Source of the DNA: DATNFP01 sp035606335
Lineage (GTDB): Bacteria > Bacteroidota > Bacteroidia > Chitinophagales > Chitinophagaceae
NCBI GenBank assembly: GCA_035606335.1
Contig: DATNFP010000089.1
Coordinates: forward strand, 1 to 31,153
DNA: 31,153 nucleotides
Reading direction: 5' to 3'
Shown: in pieces, positions 1-8,182 of the stretch
How positions within the stretch are numbered: the stretch's first letter is position 1
Layout: every line of letters begins with the position of its first letter
Translations under genes and position numbers: made by a program
The notes under the pieces: model-generated
Seen by the model: only the letters and a program-made list of their open reading frames with translations
Told to the model about the DNA's origin: nothing
Database searches by the model: none

Positions 1-1
1 C

Positions 2-916
2 CGTGACACCCCATTGAGCGCACCTACCACAATAAATTTAGGTTCTCAGTTAGAAGATTCCGTATTTGTTGATGGCGCCAACCAGACGCCTCATATTCGC
101 ATACCGCTGAATAAAACTTTTATCAATCAGATCATCAATCCGACATTGGAAAATGCGATAGATATACCAACTTTTCAAAGTTATTACGGTGGCTTGTATA
201 TTGAATCATCTGATACTACTACTACAACAGGTCGTGCAATGCCATATTTTCGTTTAGATGGCCCGGCAACAAATTATTCCTGTGCCGGTGTATTAGTTTA
301 TTATCGTAATCCAACATCAGGTACAACTTCTGAGCTGAGCTTTCCATTTTATTTCCAAAGTGGTTATTCTGCACACTTTAATAGAATAACACACATCTAT
401 TCAAAGTTTGTACAGAATTTGCTTGCTTCTACCAGCAAATCTGATAGCGTCATGTTGCTACAGAATCAACCAGGTTTAGCATTCGACATTACACTTCCCT
501 ACCTACAATACTTGCCTAATTCCGTTATTAATTCCGCACAACTAATTATTACACAAGTAAGTACGGGTACTGCCGCTGATGCCAAGTACTGGAGACCAAC
601 GCAATTATACCCTTTAGGCATAGATCAAAATGGCCTTGAATACAGTATCGCGGATAGGTATCCACTAACAAGCCCTTACTCAGCATCCTTTATTGATGGC
701 ACAGCAAAATCAGTTACAATAGGAGGTATCACCGTTACACAATATACTCTTAACATGCCACGTGAAACACAGGCTGCAATTTTACAACAAAGACCACTAC
801 ATTTGCGTATAAATGGCACTCAAGATTACCCAGGTGCTTATCAGTTGTATGCTGGTGGCAGAGCTAACGCCACTACCAGGGTCCAATTCAGAGTTGTTTA
901 CTCAAAACTAAAATAA
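2..916 (+). CDS. DUF4270 family protein, C-terminal part (5' end cut by the window)
   Basis: The reading frame is open to the left edge. The first possible start, TTG at 14, is followed by sequence typical of the middle of a protein, so the gene begins outside the window. The visible ~300 residues are rich in Thr/Ser/Tyr/Asn with alternating beta-strand character, no membrane segment and no catalytic motif, ending in RVQFRVVYSKLK. I assign DUF4270 from this pattern and from its place directly before glmS (7 bases between stop and ATG), an arrangement I recall from many Bacteroidota. DUF4270 proteins are usually surface lipoproteins of unknown function; the lipobox would lie outside the window. 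The tight spacing suggests co-transcription with glmS. The family call is from memory of the fold and context, not a search. Confidence 0.75.
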   Translation, partial: RDTPLSAPTTINLGSQLEDSVFVDGANQTPHIRIPLNKTFINQIINPTLENAIDIPTFQSYYGGLYIESSDTTTTTGRAMPYFRLDGPATNYSCAGVLVYYRNPTSGTTSELSFPFYFQSGYSAHFNRITHIYSKFVQNLLASTSKSDSVMLLQNQPGLAFDITLPYLQYLPNSVINSAQLIITQVSTGTAADAKYWRPTQLYPLGIDQNGLEYSIADRYPLTSPYSASFIDGTAKSVTIGGITVTQYTLNMPRETQAAILQQRPLHLRINGTQDYPGAYQLYAGGRANATTRVQFRVVYSKLK

Positions 917-923
917 TTACACT

Positions 924-2762
924 ATGTGTGGTATTGTTGGCTATATTGGTAACAGAGAAGCATTCCCCATTTTGCTGAAAGGCCTCAAAAGGCTTGAATA
1001 TCGTGGATATGACAGTTCAGGGATTGCCCTGCTAAATGGCGAACTGAATGTTTACAAAAAGGCGGGTAAAGTAAGTGATCTTGAAAAATATACAAATGGG
1101 AAACCCAAAGAGCCTACCATTGGCATTGGCCACACACGCTGGGCGACACATGGTGAACCCAATGATTCAAATGCCCATCCCCATTTATCACAATCAGGAG
1201 AATTGGCTATAATCCATAATGGCATTATAGAAAATTATGCAGCGATAAAAGCCGAACTCACAAAAAGAGGTTATAAGTTTCATTCCGATACCGATACTGA
1301 AGTACTGGTTAACCTTATTGAAGAAGTAAAAAAGCAGGAAAAAACTTCTATTGATGAAGCGGTACGCATTGCGCTGAATGAAGTTGTAGGCGCTTATGCT
1401 ATTGTTATTATTGACAGAAACAACCCCAATCAATTAGTTGCCGCACGCAAAGGCAGCCCTATGGTCATAGGCATAGGTGACGATGAATTTTATATTGCAT
1501 CTGATGCATCACCAATTATAGAGTATACAAAAAACGTCGTTTATCTCGACGACCAGGAATATGCTGTAGTAAATCGTGATGGTCACTTCACTATAAAAAC
1601 ATTGGGTAACGTAGAAAAATCGCCTGCGATACAAAAGCTGGAGATGTCTCTTGAAAATATCGAAAAGGGTGGCTTCGAGCATTTCATGCTAAAGGAAATA
1701 TATGAACAGCCTACCGTGATTGCAGACTCTCTTCGCGGACGTATGAATGCTCAGCAAGGCTGGATAAAACTTGGTGGCCTCAGCGAATATACTAATCGCA
1801 TAGATAAGGCAAAGCGCTTTATCATTACGGCATGCGGCACATCTTATCATTCAGGCCTTATTGCTGAATATCTTATTGAAGATTTAGCTCGTGTACCTGT
1901 AGAGGTAGAATACGCATCTGAGTTCCGCTACCGCAATCCTATTATCGGTGAGAACGATGTTGTAATAGCCATTTCACAATCTGGAGAAACTGCTGATACA
2001 TTCGCAGCTATCGAACTTGCCAAAGAACGTCAGGCGTTAATATATGGCATTTGTAATGTTATCGGCTCATCTATTGCGCGCGCTTCTCATGCTGGCTCAT
2101 ATACCCATGCCGGCCCTGAAATAGGGGTTGCATCAACAAAAGCATTTTCTACCCAGATATCTATATTGACACTTATTGCATTGCAGATAGCAATGGAAAA
2201 AGGAACTATAGCCACATCAAAAGCACGTGCTATACTTTATGAACTGGAAAATATCCCCAGAAAAATAGAGGAAGCATTGCAGCTTGATGAACAAATAAAA
2301 GCGCTCGCGCATATTTATAAAGATGCTACCAACTTCCTGTACCTAGGCCGTGGTTATAATTACCCTGTGGCTATGGAAGGAGCACTCAAGCTGAAAGAAA
2401 TTTCCTACATACACGCAGAAGGTTATCCTGCAGCCGAAATGAAGCATGGCCCTATTGCGCTGATAGATGAAGAAATGCCCGTTGTGTTCCTTGCTACCAA
2501 CCTGAGCGCTTATGAAAAGATAGTTTCCAATATTATGGAGGTAAAAGCGCGTAAGGGTAAAATAATAGCAGTAGTAAACAAAGGCGACAAGCATATCCGC
2601 GATCTTGCCGATCATGTAATAGAAGTGCCGGAAACAGAAGAAATTCTATCACCTCTTGTTACAATTGTGCCGCTACAGCTATTAGCTTATCATATTGCTA
2701 TTTTAAGAGGCTGCAATGTGGACCAACCACGCAATCTGGCAAAATCAGTAACAGTTGAATAA
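924..2762 (+). CDS. glmS: Glutamine--fructose-6-phosphate aminotransferase (isomerizing)
   Basis: Makes glucosamine-6-phosphate from fructose-6-phosphate and glutamine, the first committed step to UDP-GlcNAc for peptidoglycan and LPS; cytoplasmic. The protein begins MCGIVGYIG, so after Met removal Cys becomes the N-terminal nucleophile of the glutaminase domain (about residues 1-220, with GHTRWATHG and HNGIIENY). Two SIS sugar-isomerase domains follow (ITACGTSYHSG and SQSGETADT in the first, LGRGYNYPVAMEGALKLKE in the second), and it ends in the family tail KSVTVE. The length of 612 residues is normal. The required Cys-2 fixes the start. No promoter box is visible in the 7-base gap, so it probably shares the transcript of the DUF4270 gene. 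The next gene, metK, lies 44 bases downstream without a terminator between them. Confidence 0.98.
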   Translation: MCGIVGYIGNREAFPILLKGLKRLEYRGYDSSGIALLNGELNVYKKAGKVSDLEKYTNGKPKEPTIGIGHTRWATHGEPNDSNAHPHLSQSGELAIIHNGIIENYAAIKAELTKRGYKFHSDTDTEVLVNLIEEVKKQEKTSIDEAVRIALNEVVGAYAIVIIDRNNPNQLVAARKGSPMVIGIGDDEFYIASDASPIIEYTKNVVYLDDQEYAVVNRDGHFTIKTLGNVEKSPAIQKLEMSLENIEKGGFEHFMLKEIYEQPTVIADSLRGRMNAQQGWIKLGGLSEYTNRIDKAKRFIITACGTSYHSGLIAEYLIEDLARVPVEVEYASEFRYRNPIIGENDVVIAISQSGETADTFAAIELAKERQALIYGICNVIGSSIARASHAGSYTHAGPEIGVASTKAFSTQISILTLIALQIAMEKGTIATSKARAILYELENIPRKIEEALQLDEQIKALAHIYKDATNFLYLGRGYNYPVAMEGALKLKEISYIHAEGYPAAEMKHGPIALIDEEMPVVFLATNLSAYEKIVSNIMEVKARKGKIIAVVNKGDKHIRDLADHVIEVPETEEILSPLVTIVPLQLLAYHIAILRGCNVDQPRNLAKSVTVE

Positions 2763-2806
2763 ACTATCTTATCTTCAATGCTAAATTTTAAAACTTTCAT
2801 TTAAAA

Positions 2807-4060
2807 ATGCCTTATTTATTCACTTCAGAGTCTGTATCTGAGGGTCATCCTGATAAAGTTGCAGACCAAATATCCGATGCTTTAGTAGATAATTTTCTTG
2901 CCTGGGATCCTAATTCAAAGATTGCCTGTGAAACTTTGGTAACAACAGGCCAGGTAGTATTAGCTGGAGAAGTAAAATCAAATACTTATATAGATGTACA
3001 AACAATTGCTCGTGAAGTAATTGCCAATATCGGTTATACACGGAGCGAATATATGTTCGAGGCTAATTCATGCGGTGTGCTTTCGGCCATACATGAACAA
3101 TCAGCAGACATAAACCAGGGAGTAGATAAAAAAAATAAGGAAGAACAAGGTGCCGGCGACCAGGGGATGATGTTTGGATATGCAACAAACGAAACCAGCA
3201 ATTACATGCCACTTGCACTTGACATGGCACACCTGCTGCTTCGTGAACTTTCAGCCATTCGTCGTGAGGGCAAGCAAATGAAATATTTACGTCCGGATGC
3301 AAAAAGCCAGGTAACACTTGAATATAGCGATGACAACAAACCTGTTCGTATAGATGCTATTGTTATTTCTACGCAACATGATGATTTCGACGAAGAGCAA
3401 GCAATGCAGGATCGCATCGCAAAAGATGTAAAAAGTATTCTCATACCCCGCGTTATTAAAGCATATCCGCAACACAAACATTTATTCAATAATAAGATCA
3501 GTTATCACGTTAATCCTACCGGCAAATTTGTAATTGGCGGACCACACGGAGATACAGGCCTAACAGGTCGGAAGATCATTGTAGATACTTATGGCGGCAA
3601 AGGCGCTCACGGTGGTGGTGCTTTCTCTGGTAAAGACCCCAGCAAAGTAGATCGCTCCGCAGCTTATGCAACACGCCATATAGCTAAAAACCTTGTTGCT
3701 GCGAATGTATGCGACGAAGTATTAGTACAGGTCTCTTATGCTATTGGTGTAGCGAAACCAATGGGCATATATATTAACACATTCGGCACTTCTAAAGTAA
3801 ATATGACTGACGGTGAGATTGCCCAGATAGTAAGTGAAGTGTTTGATATGCGTCCTTATTTTATTGAGCAGCGCTTAAAACTCCGTCAGCCAATATATAG
3901 CGAATGTGCAGCTTATGGACACATGGGACGTGAACCGCAAACAGTTACTAAATCATTCCGCTCTGCAGATGGCAAAACTAAAAAAATGAAGGTGGAATTG
4001 TTTACTTGGGAAAAGCTGGATTATGTAAAAGAAGTGAAAAAAGCCTTTAAGATAAAATAA
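2807..4060 (+). CDS. metK: S-adenosylmethionine synthase
   Basis: Forms SAM from methionine and ATP; cytoplasmic, normally a tetramer. The signature motifs are present: SEGHPDKVADQISDA at residues 11-25, GAGDQGMMFGYA near 120, the Gly-rich HGDTGLTGRKI and GGGAFSGKDPSKVDRSAAY stretch, and a normal C-terminal domain. Length 417, within the family range. The ATG is directly followed by the conserved PYLFTSESVSEGHPDK start, so I see no alternative. No SAM riboswitch fits in the 44-base gap before it, and a hairpin terminator follows at 4081-4106. The next gene encodes a SAM-using methyltransferase, a plausible but not demonstrated functional link. Confidence 0.98.
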   Translation: MPYLFTSESVSEGHPDKVADQISDALVDNFLAWDPNSKIACETLVTTGQVVLAGEVKSNTYIDVQTIAREVIANIGYTRSEYMFEANSCGVLSAIHEQSADINQGVDKKNKEEQGAGDQGMMFGYATNETSNYMPLALDMAHLLLRELSAIRREGKQMKYLRPDAKSQVTLEYSDDNKPVRIDAIVISTQHDDFDEEQAMQDRIAKDVKSILIPRVIKAYPQHKHLFNNKISYHVNPTGKFVIGGPHGDTGLTGRKIIVDTYGGKGAHGGGAFSGKDPSKVDRSAAYATRHIAKNLVAANVCDEVLVQVSYAIGVAKPMGIYINTFGTSKVNMTDGEIAQIVSEVFDMRPYFIEQRLKLRQPIYSECAAYGHMGREPQTVTKSFRSADGKTKKMKVELFTWEKLDYVKEVKKAFKIK

Positions 4061-4080
4061 GATTAAGCCTATTATGTTTA

Positions 4081-4108
4081 AAAACCCGGTCTAAAGGCCG
4101 GGTTTTGT
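4081..4108 (+). terminator. Intrinsic terminator after metK
   Basis: AAAACCCGG (4081-4089) pairs perfectly with CCGGGTTTT (4098-4106) across an 8-base loop. The T-run lies at the 3' edge of the stem. It closes the glmS-metK unit 20 bases after the metK stop. Confidence 0.85.
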
Positions 4109-4149
4109 ATTTCCTGATATTTCAAAATTTTATCTCTTAGATTTTACAT

Positions 4150-4157
4150 TATTTTTG
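4150..4157 (+). promoter_or_regulatory. Probable -7 box for the methyltransferase gene
   Basis: TATTTTTG fits the Bacteroidota -7 consensus TAnnTTTG and lies 23 bases before the ATG, downstream of the metK terminator. No clear TTG -33 element is visible at the usual distance. The predicted leader is about 20 bases. Confidence 0.5.
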
Positions 4158-4180
4158 AAACTAAATTACAATCTCCTTCC

Positions 4181-5032
4181 ATGAAAAGCTTTACCAATAA
4201 AGATATAGAGAACTATTACGATCAGAGCGAGGTGCATTACAGGATCTTCTGGAAACTCAAAAAAAGCATGGGGTTGCATTATGGCATTTGGAATAAGGAT
4301 ACAAAGAACATCGCAGATGCCGTATTAAATACCAACAAAATGCTGATGGAATTAGGTGGCATAAAAAGTGCTGATCTGATGCTGGATGCCGGATGTGGTA
4401 TAGGTGGTTCCAGCATATACGTATCTAAGAATACAGAATGCAATGTAATAGGCATTTCATTAAGCAAGAAGCAAGTAAATACAGCTACTGATCTAGCTAA
4501 AGAATACAATCTTTCCGATAAAATCCATTTTTATCAAAAAGACTATACTGCTACTGGTTTTGATGATAATACCTTTGACATTGTTTGGGCTATTGAAAGT
4601 ATGGAAACAGCAAAGGATAAGTCTCTTTTTTATAAAGAAGTATCACGCATTTTGAAACCCGGTGGTAAATTACTTATAGCCGATGTCTTTAAGCCTCAAC
4701 CTTATAACATAGATGACGAAAAAGATATGCAGGTAATGCTAAATGGATGGGCTATGTCTGATATACTTTCATTGGACGAACTAAAAAAGTTAGCCGCAGA
4801 ATATTCTTTTGATATAGTAACACTTCAGAATGTAAGCAATGAAGTTAAAAAGTCGGTAGACAAGATATATGTTGCATCTATACTAGGCATGTTTGGTACA
4901 TTTATATACAACGTATTCCGCAGAGCAACTTATTTTTCACGAATACATTACACGACTGGTCTGGCACAAAAAAAAGCTTACTATGAGAATAAGTGGGGTT
5001 ACTATCTGGTAGTCTGTGCTAATAAGAAATGA
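4181..5032 (+). CDS. Class I SAM-dependent methyltransferase
   Basis: A 283-residue Rossmann-type methyltransferase. The SAM-binding motif I is LDAGCGIGG at residues 68-76. It is followed by the acidic end of the next strand (NVIGISLSKKQV), a motif DYTATGFDDNTFDIVWAIES, and LKPGGKLLIADVF, all typical of the methyltransferase-11/UbiE group. The N-terminal HYGIW resembles tocopherol- and sterol-type C-methyltransferases and mycolic/cyclopropane-type enzymes, so a lipid or quinone-like substrate is possible, but the substrate cannot be read from the sequence. No signal peptide. It stands alone between the metK terminator and the PepSY gene. Confidence 0.85.
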   Translation: MKSFTNKDIENYYDQSEVHYRIFWKLKKSMGLHYGIWNKDTKNIADAVLNTNKMLMELGGIKSADLMLDAGCGIGGSSIYVSKNTECNVIGISLSKKQVNTATDLAKEYNLSDKIHFYQKDYTATGFDDNTFDIVWAIESMETAKDKSLFYKEVSRILKPGGKLLIADVFKPQPYNIDDEKDMQVMLNGWAMSDILSLDELKKLAAEYSFDIVTLQNVSNEVKKSVDKIYVASILGMFGTFIYNVFRRATYFSRIHYTTGLAQKKAYYENKWGYYLVVCANKK

Positions 5033-5125
5033 CCTTTTGAACAAGCTTTAACAGTTTCCGCTTAGCCTTTTCAAAAAGCTTTCAGAATTGCATTTGAATT
5101 TTACAAAACAATAAAATGAAATGCA

Positions 5126-5554
5126 ATGAAAAAAATCATCACTGTAGGCTTACTCATAATGAGTACCTCATCATTATTTGCTCAAAAGATCAGTTCATCT
5201 AAAGTACCTGCGGCAGTAAAAAGCTCATTTGGAACAAATTTCCCAGGCATAAAAGATGTAAAATGGGAAATGGAACACAAAAACTATGAAGCAAATTTTC
5301 ATTCTGATGGCAAAACAATGTCTGCGCTATTTGACCCCAAAGGTACCTGGCTTGAAACCGAAACAGATATCAAAGTATCAGAATTGCCTTCTAATGTTGT
5401 CAGTTATGTAAAGAAAAATTATAAAAACGCAAGCATTAAGGAAGCTGCAAGCATTAAAAAAGCTAATGGAGAAACAAATCTGGAAGCAGAAGTAAATGGA
5501 AAGGACCTCATTTTTGATAAAGATGGAAATTTTATCAAGGCAATGAATGATTAA
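5126..5554 (+). CDS. Secreted PepSY-like domain protein
   Basis: A 142-residue exported protein. The N-terminal signal peptide MKKIITVGLLIMSTSSLFA ends before QKISS. The mature part has the pattern of PepSY-like (formerly DUF2874) proteins: VPAAVKSSFGTNFPGIKDVKWEMEHKNYEANF, then a second half-repeat beginning LPSNVVSYVKKNYKNASIKEA. Such proteins are common in the Bacteroidota periplasm and have no established enzymatic role. The ATG at 5126 is the only one giving the signal peptide; the ATGs at 5116 and 5121 are out of frame. It converges on rplQ, with the hairpin 5582-5605 between them. Confidence 0.85.
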   Translation: MKKIITVGLLIMSTSSLFAQKISSSKVPAAVKSSFGTNFPGIKDVKWEMEHKNYEANFHSDGKTMSALFDPKGTWLETETDIKVSELPSNVVSYVKKNYKNASIKEAASIKKANGETNLEAEVNGKDLIFDKDGNFIKAMND

Positions 5555-5575
5555 ATAGGAATATACATTCCATAA

Positions 5576-5605
5576 AGAAAAAATGGCTGCCGATTGGCAG
5601 CCATT
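5576..5605 (-). terminator. Terminator of the rplQ end of the ribosomal operon
   Basis: AATGGCTGCC (5582-5591) pairs with GGCAGCCATT (5596-5605) across a 4-base loop. On the minus strand the stem is followed by a run of six T (5578-5583), a strong intrinsic terminator. The plus strand lacks a T-run after the hairpin, so it serves mainly rplQ, though it also lies after the convergent PepSY gene. Confidence 0.85.
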
Positions 5606-5626
5606 AAAATATAATTAAAGATTTGA

Positions 5627-6181
5627 TTAAGCGTTATTCTCATCCTGATTCTGATCAGTAGCAGGTGCTTCAGTAGCAGTGTTTTCTGTTGAAGTTTCAG
5701 TTGCCGGAGTTTCAGTAACAGGTGTAACAGTTGAAGCTGGTGCCGCTTTTTTAGCGCCACTACTTCTACGACCACGACGTGTTTTCTTAGCGGCTGTTTC
5801 GTTAGTTTCCTTATTATATATTTCATTAAAGTCAACTAATTCAATCATAGCCATATCAGAAGCATCACCCACACGCTGAGGAAGCTTAATAATACGTGTA
5901 TAACCCCCTGGGCGGTTTGCCACTTTATCACCAATTACACTAAACAGTTCTGTTATTGCTTCTTTGTCCTGCAGGTAGCTGAATACAACACGACGGTTAT
6001 GCGTTGTGTCGGTCTTAGAACGTGTAATCAGAGGTTCCGCATAAATACGTAAAGATTTAGCTTTAGCTAAGGTGGTAATAATACGCTTATGTTCAATCAA
6101 AGAACAAGCGAGATTGCTCAATAACGCTGAGCGATGTGAAGCCGTACGGCCTAAATTTTTGATTTTGTCTCCGTGACGCAT
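5627..6181 (-). CDS. rplQ: Ribosomal protein bL17 with a long acidic C-terminal tail
   Basis: The first ~120 residues are a standard bL17 core of the large subunit: MRHGDKIKNLGRTASHRSAL, then LIEHKRIITTLAKAKSLR and GGYTRIIKLPQRVGDASDMAMIEL. From about residue 121 to 184 there is an extension not part of the usual fold. It has a basic patch (KKTRRGRRSSGAKKA) followed by a low-complexity Thr/Glu/Pro/Ala stretch ending DQNQDENNA. Extensions on L17 are common in Bacteroidota, to my knowledge. The gene is last in the infA-to-rplQ block and is separated from rpoA by 135 bases of hairpin-rich sequence. Confidence 0.97.
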   Translation of the reverse strand: MRHGDKIKNLGRTASHRSALLSNLACSLIEHKRIITTLAKAKSLRIYAEPLITRSKTDTTHNRRVVFSYLQDKEAITELFSVIGDKVANRPGGYTRIIKLPQRVGDASDMAMIELVDFNEIYNKETNETAAKKTRRGRRSSGAKKAAPASTVTPVTETPATETSTENTATEAPATDQNQDENNA

Positions 6182-6202
6182 GACGTTTAAGTTTTAAAAT
6201 TT

Positions 6203-6247
6203 CCGCTTTTGCGGACTTCCCTCGTACCGTGTCAAGGAATTACGAGG
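6203..6247 (-). promoter_or_regulatory. Structured leader directly upstream of rplQ
   Basis: Two small inverted repeats lie between the rpoA-rplQ hairpin and the rplQ start. TCCGC/GCGGA brackets four bases at 6202-6214, and CCTCGTA (6220-6226) pairs with TACGAGG (6241-6247). They may fold in the leader RNA. Function is inferred only from position. Confidence 0.35.
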
Positions 6248-6261
6248 TACTACGTTAAGAA

Positions 6262-6308
6262 ATATAAGAAAAGCCAAAGATCAAATAGTTTATTTGATCT
6301 TTGGCTTT
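6262..6308 (-). terminator. Long perfect hairpin between rpoA and rplQ, terminator-like
   Basis: The arm AAAGCCAAAGATCAAATA (6270-6287) has its exact 18-base reverse complement at 6291-6308, with a 3-base loop. On the minus strand it sits 8 bases after the rpoA stop and is followed by TTCTTATATTTCTT, a moderately T-rich tract. It could end most rpoA transcripts or protect their 3' ends, leaving rplQ at lower dosage or on its own promoter. Confidence 0.6.
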
Positions 6309-6316
6309 AATGAATT

Positions 6317-7312
6317 TTAATCTTCCCTACTGCGGAATTTGCTGATATCCATTCCAAAATGTAAGCCACGTTCGTGGAGCACTTGTTCGATCTCAGACAA
6401 TGATTTCTGTCCGAAATTGCGGAATTTCATCAGTTCTTCCTGTGTATATTGTACCAGCTCACTTAAAGAATTGATCTTAGCAGCTTTCAGGCAATTGAAT
6501 GCGCGTACTGAAAGTTCAAGATCTTCAAGCGGAGTATTTAATGTTTTGCGCAGTTGCAAAGTTTCTTCGTCCACTACCGCTTCTTTTTCTTCACGCTTGG
6601 TATCCAGAGAAATGTTTTCGTCTGTGATGATCATCAGGTGCTGAATAAGAATACGTGAAGCTTCTTTTACAGCTTCCTCAGGATGAATAGTACCATCGGT
6701 AGCAACTTCCATTATCAGTTTTTCGAAATCTGTACGTTGCTCAACGCGGGTATTTTCTATTGTGTACTTCACATTTTTAATTGGTGTGAAGATAGAATCG
6801 ATTGCAATAATGCCTAAAGGAGCATCTTCCGGACGATTTTCTTCAGATGGTACATACCCACGGCCTTTACCAATGTGTATTTCGATCTGGAAATTTGTAC
6901 CAGGCTCCATGCTGCAGATAACCAATTCAGGATTCATCACTTCAAATTCAGGAAGAGCTTCTCCTATCATACCTGCTGTAAAGGTTTCCTGTCCTTTGAT
7001 ATGAAGTTCTATACGGTTGTTTGTAATATCACCTTCTACGGCTTTCTTCAAACGCACTTGTTTCAGGTTCAGGATTATTTCAGTTACGTCCTCGAGCACA
7101 CCTTTGATTGTTGCAAATTCATGATCTGCACCAACTATTTTGATGGCTGTGATAGCATAGCCTTCTAATGAAGAAAGCAATACACGACGAAGAGCATTAC
7201 CAATGGTAACACCATAACCTGGTTCCAGCGGGCGGAATTCAAACTGAGCTTCAAAATCATTTGCTTTCTGAAGTACAATCTTATCCGGTTTTTGGAAATT
7301 CAATATGGCCAT
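6317..7312 (-). CDS. rpoA: RNA polymerase alpha subunit
   Basis: 331 residues with both alpha domains. The N-terminal assembly domain (about 1-230) contains GYGVTIGNALRRVLLSSLEG. A linker rich in Lys/Glu (about 231-255) leads to the C-terminal DNA-contacting domain (about 258-320), with LNTPLEDLELSVRAFNCLK and a helix-hairpin-helix ending FGQKSLSEIEQVLHERGL. Length is normal for the phylum. A terminator-like hairpin upstream (7425-7446) and a TATATTTG box (7388-7395) suggest that rpoA can be transcribed separately from the ribosomal genes before it. Confidence 0.98.
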   Translation of the reverse strand: MAILNFQKPDKIVLQKANDFEAQFEFRPLEPGYGVTIGNALRRVLLSSLEGYAITAIKIVGADHEFATIKGVLEDVTEIILNLKQVRLKKAVEGDITNNRIELHIKGQETFTAGMIGEALPEFEVMNPELVICSMEPGTNFQIEIHIGKGRGYVPSEENRPEDAPLGIIAIDSIFTPIKNVKYTIENTRVEQRTDFEKLIMEVATDGTIHPEEAVKEASRILIQHLMIITDENISLDTKREEKEAVVDEETLQLRKTLNTPLEDLELSVRAFNCLKAAKINSLSELVQYTQEELMKFRNFGQKSLSEIEQVLHERGLHFGMDISKFRSRED

Positions 7313-7387
7313 ATTGAGATTTGTGATTTTATGATTAAACTGTTAATTTATTGATTAGAAATTGTTATCAATTTTTAAAAAAGCTTA

Positions 7388-7395
7388 CAAATATA
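7388..7395 (-). promoter_or_regulatory. Probable -7 box for rpoA
   Basis: The minus strand reads TATATTTG, matching TAnnTTTG, 76 bases before the rpoA ATG and just after the rpsD terminator-like hairpin. No good TTG -33 element lies at 17-23 bases. Confidence 0.45.
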
Positions 7396-7407
7396 AACAA
7401 AATCCAA

Positions 7408-7446
7408 TCTTTTTAAAAACGAACCAAGCCCACTCTCATGGGCTTG
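7408..7446 (-). terminator. Terminator-like hairpin between rpsD and rpoA
   Basis: CAAGCCCA (7425-7432) pairs with TGGGCTTG (7439-7446) over a 6-base loop. On the minus strand the stem is followed by GTTCGTTTTT. It lies 11 bases past the rpsD stop, so it probably attenuates read-through into rpoA. Confidence 0.6.
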
Positions 7447-7457
7447 TATATAACTAA

Positions 7458-8063
7458 TTATTTAGAGTACAATTCCACTATCAACTGTTCCTTGATATTC
7501 TCTGGTACACTTTCACGCTCAGGGTGCGCGATGTAGGTGCCTTTGAATTCTTTTTCGTTCCAATCAACCCAGTTGATTTTCAGGTTTTTACCACGAACCA
7601 TGCTGGTTACAGTATTATTTGCCTTGCTTTTAGGCTTTAGTTCTATTACGTCACCTGGTCTTAAGCTATAAGAAGGTATGTTCACTACATCTCCGTTTAC
7701 CATAATATGCTTATGAGAAACAAGCTGACGAGCTGCAGGGCGTGTAGGAGCTATGCCCATTCTATATACCGCATTGTCCAAACGAGCTTCAAGTAGCTTT
7801 ATCAGGTTTTCACCTGTAGCGCCTTTTAAGCGGGAAGCTTCTACGTATGTATTACGGAATTGCTTTTCAAGCAAACCATAGGTGTATTTAGCTTTTTGCT
7901 TTTCTTTTAGCTGGATAGCATATTCACTCTGAGTTTTGCGCTTGCGGGATGCGCCATGTTGTCCTGGAGGGTTGCTGTTTTTCTGTAAGCTTTTACCTGA
8001 TCCGAGGATTGGTTCGCCGAAAATACGGCAGATTCTGTTTTTTGGTCCTGTATAACGTGCCAT
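7458..8063 (-). CDS. rpsD: Ribosomal protein uS4
   Basis: 201 residues, typical bacterial S4 of the small subunit. MARYTGPKNRICRIFGEPI at the start, the Gly/Arg-rich region PGQHGASRKRKTQSEYAIQLKEKQK, and the S4 RNA-binding domain ARLDNAVYRMGIAPTRPAARQLVSHKHIMVNG at about residues 90-125. It lacks the N-terminal Cys-rich zinc knuckle of some S4 proteins. S4 is a classical autoregulator of its operon in other bacteria. The 119-base spacer before this gene holds a nested inverted repeat that is a candidate target. Confidence 0.98.
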   Translation of the reverse strand: MARYTGPKNRICRIFGEPILGSGKSLQKNSNPPGQHGASRKRKTQSEYAIQLKEKQKAKYTYGLLEKQFRNTYVEASRLKGATGENLIKLLEARLDNAVYRMGIAPTRPAARQLVSHKHIMVNGDVVNIPSYSLRPGDVIELKPKSKANNTVTSMVRGKNLKINWVDWNEKEFKGTYIAHPERESVPENIKEQLIVELYSK

Positions 8064-8080
8064 GACGATTTTTTGTTTAC

Positions 8081-8124
8081 CTGTTTCGTCTCATTTAAAA
8101 ATCGTAAAAGCCGATCCGAAACAG
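8081..8124 (-). promoter_or_regulatory. Nested inverted repeat upstream of rpsD
   Basis: CTGTTTCG (8081-8088) pairs with CGAAACAG (8117-8124), and inside it ATCG (8101-8104) pairs with CGAT (8112-8115). The outer stem ends 17 bases before the rpsD ATG, so folding would place the structure next to the start codon. Possible leader element; not matched to a known RNA family. Confidence 0.4.
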
Positions 8125-8182
8125 AATTGATTAATATATATTATTATTTATTTATTTATTTATTACTTGCCTTAGTGTATTA

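Noticed and set aside
2763..2806. Possible SAM riboswitch before metK
   Set aside because: The gap is only 44 bases, AT-rich and without pairing segments; too short for known SAM riboswitch classes.
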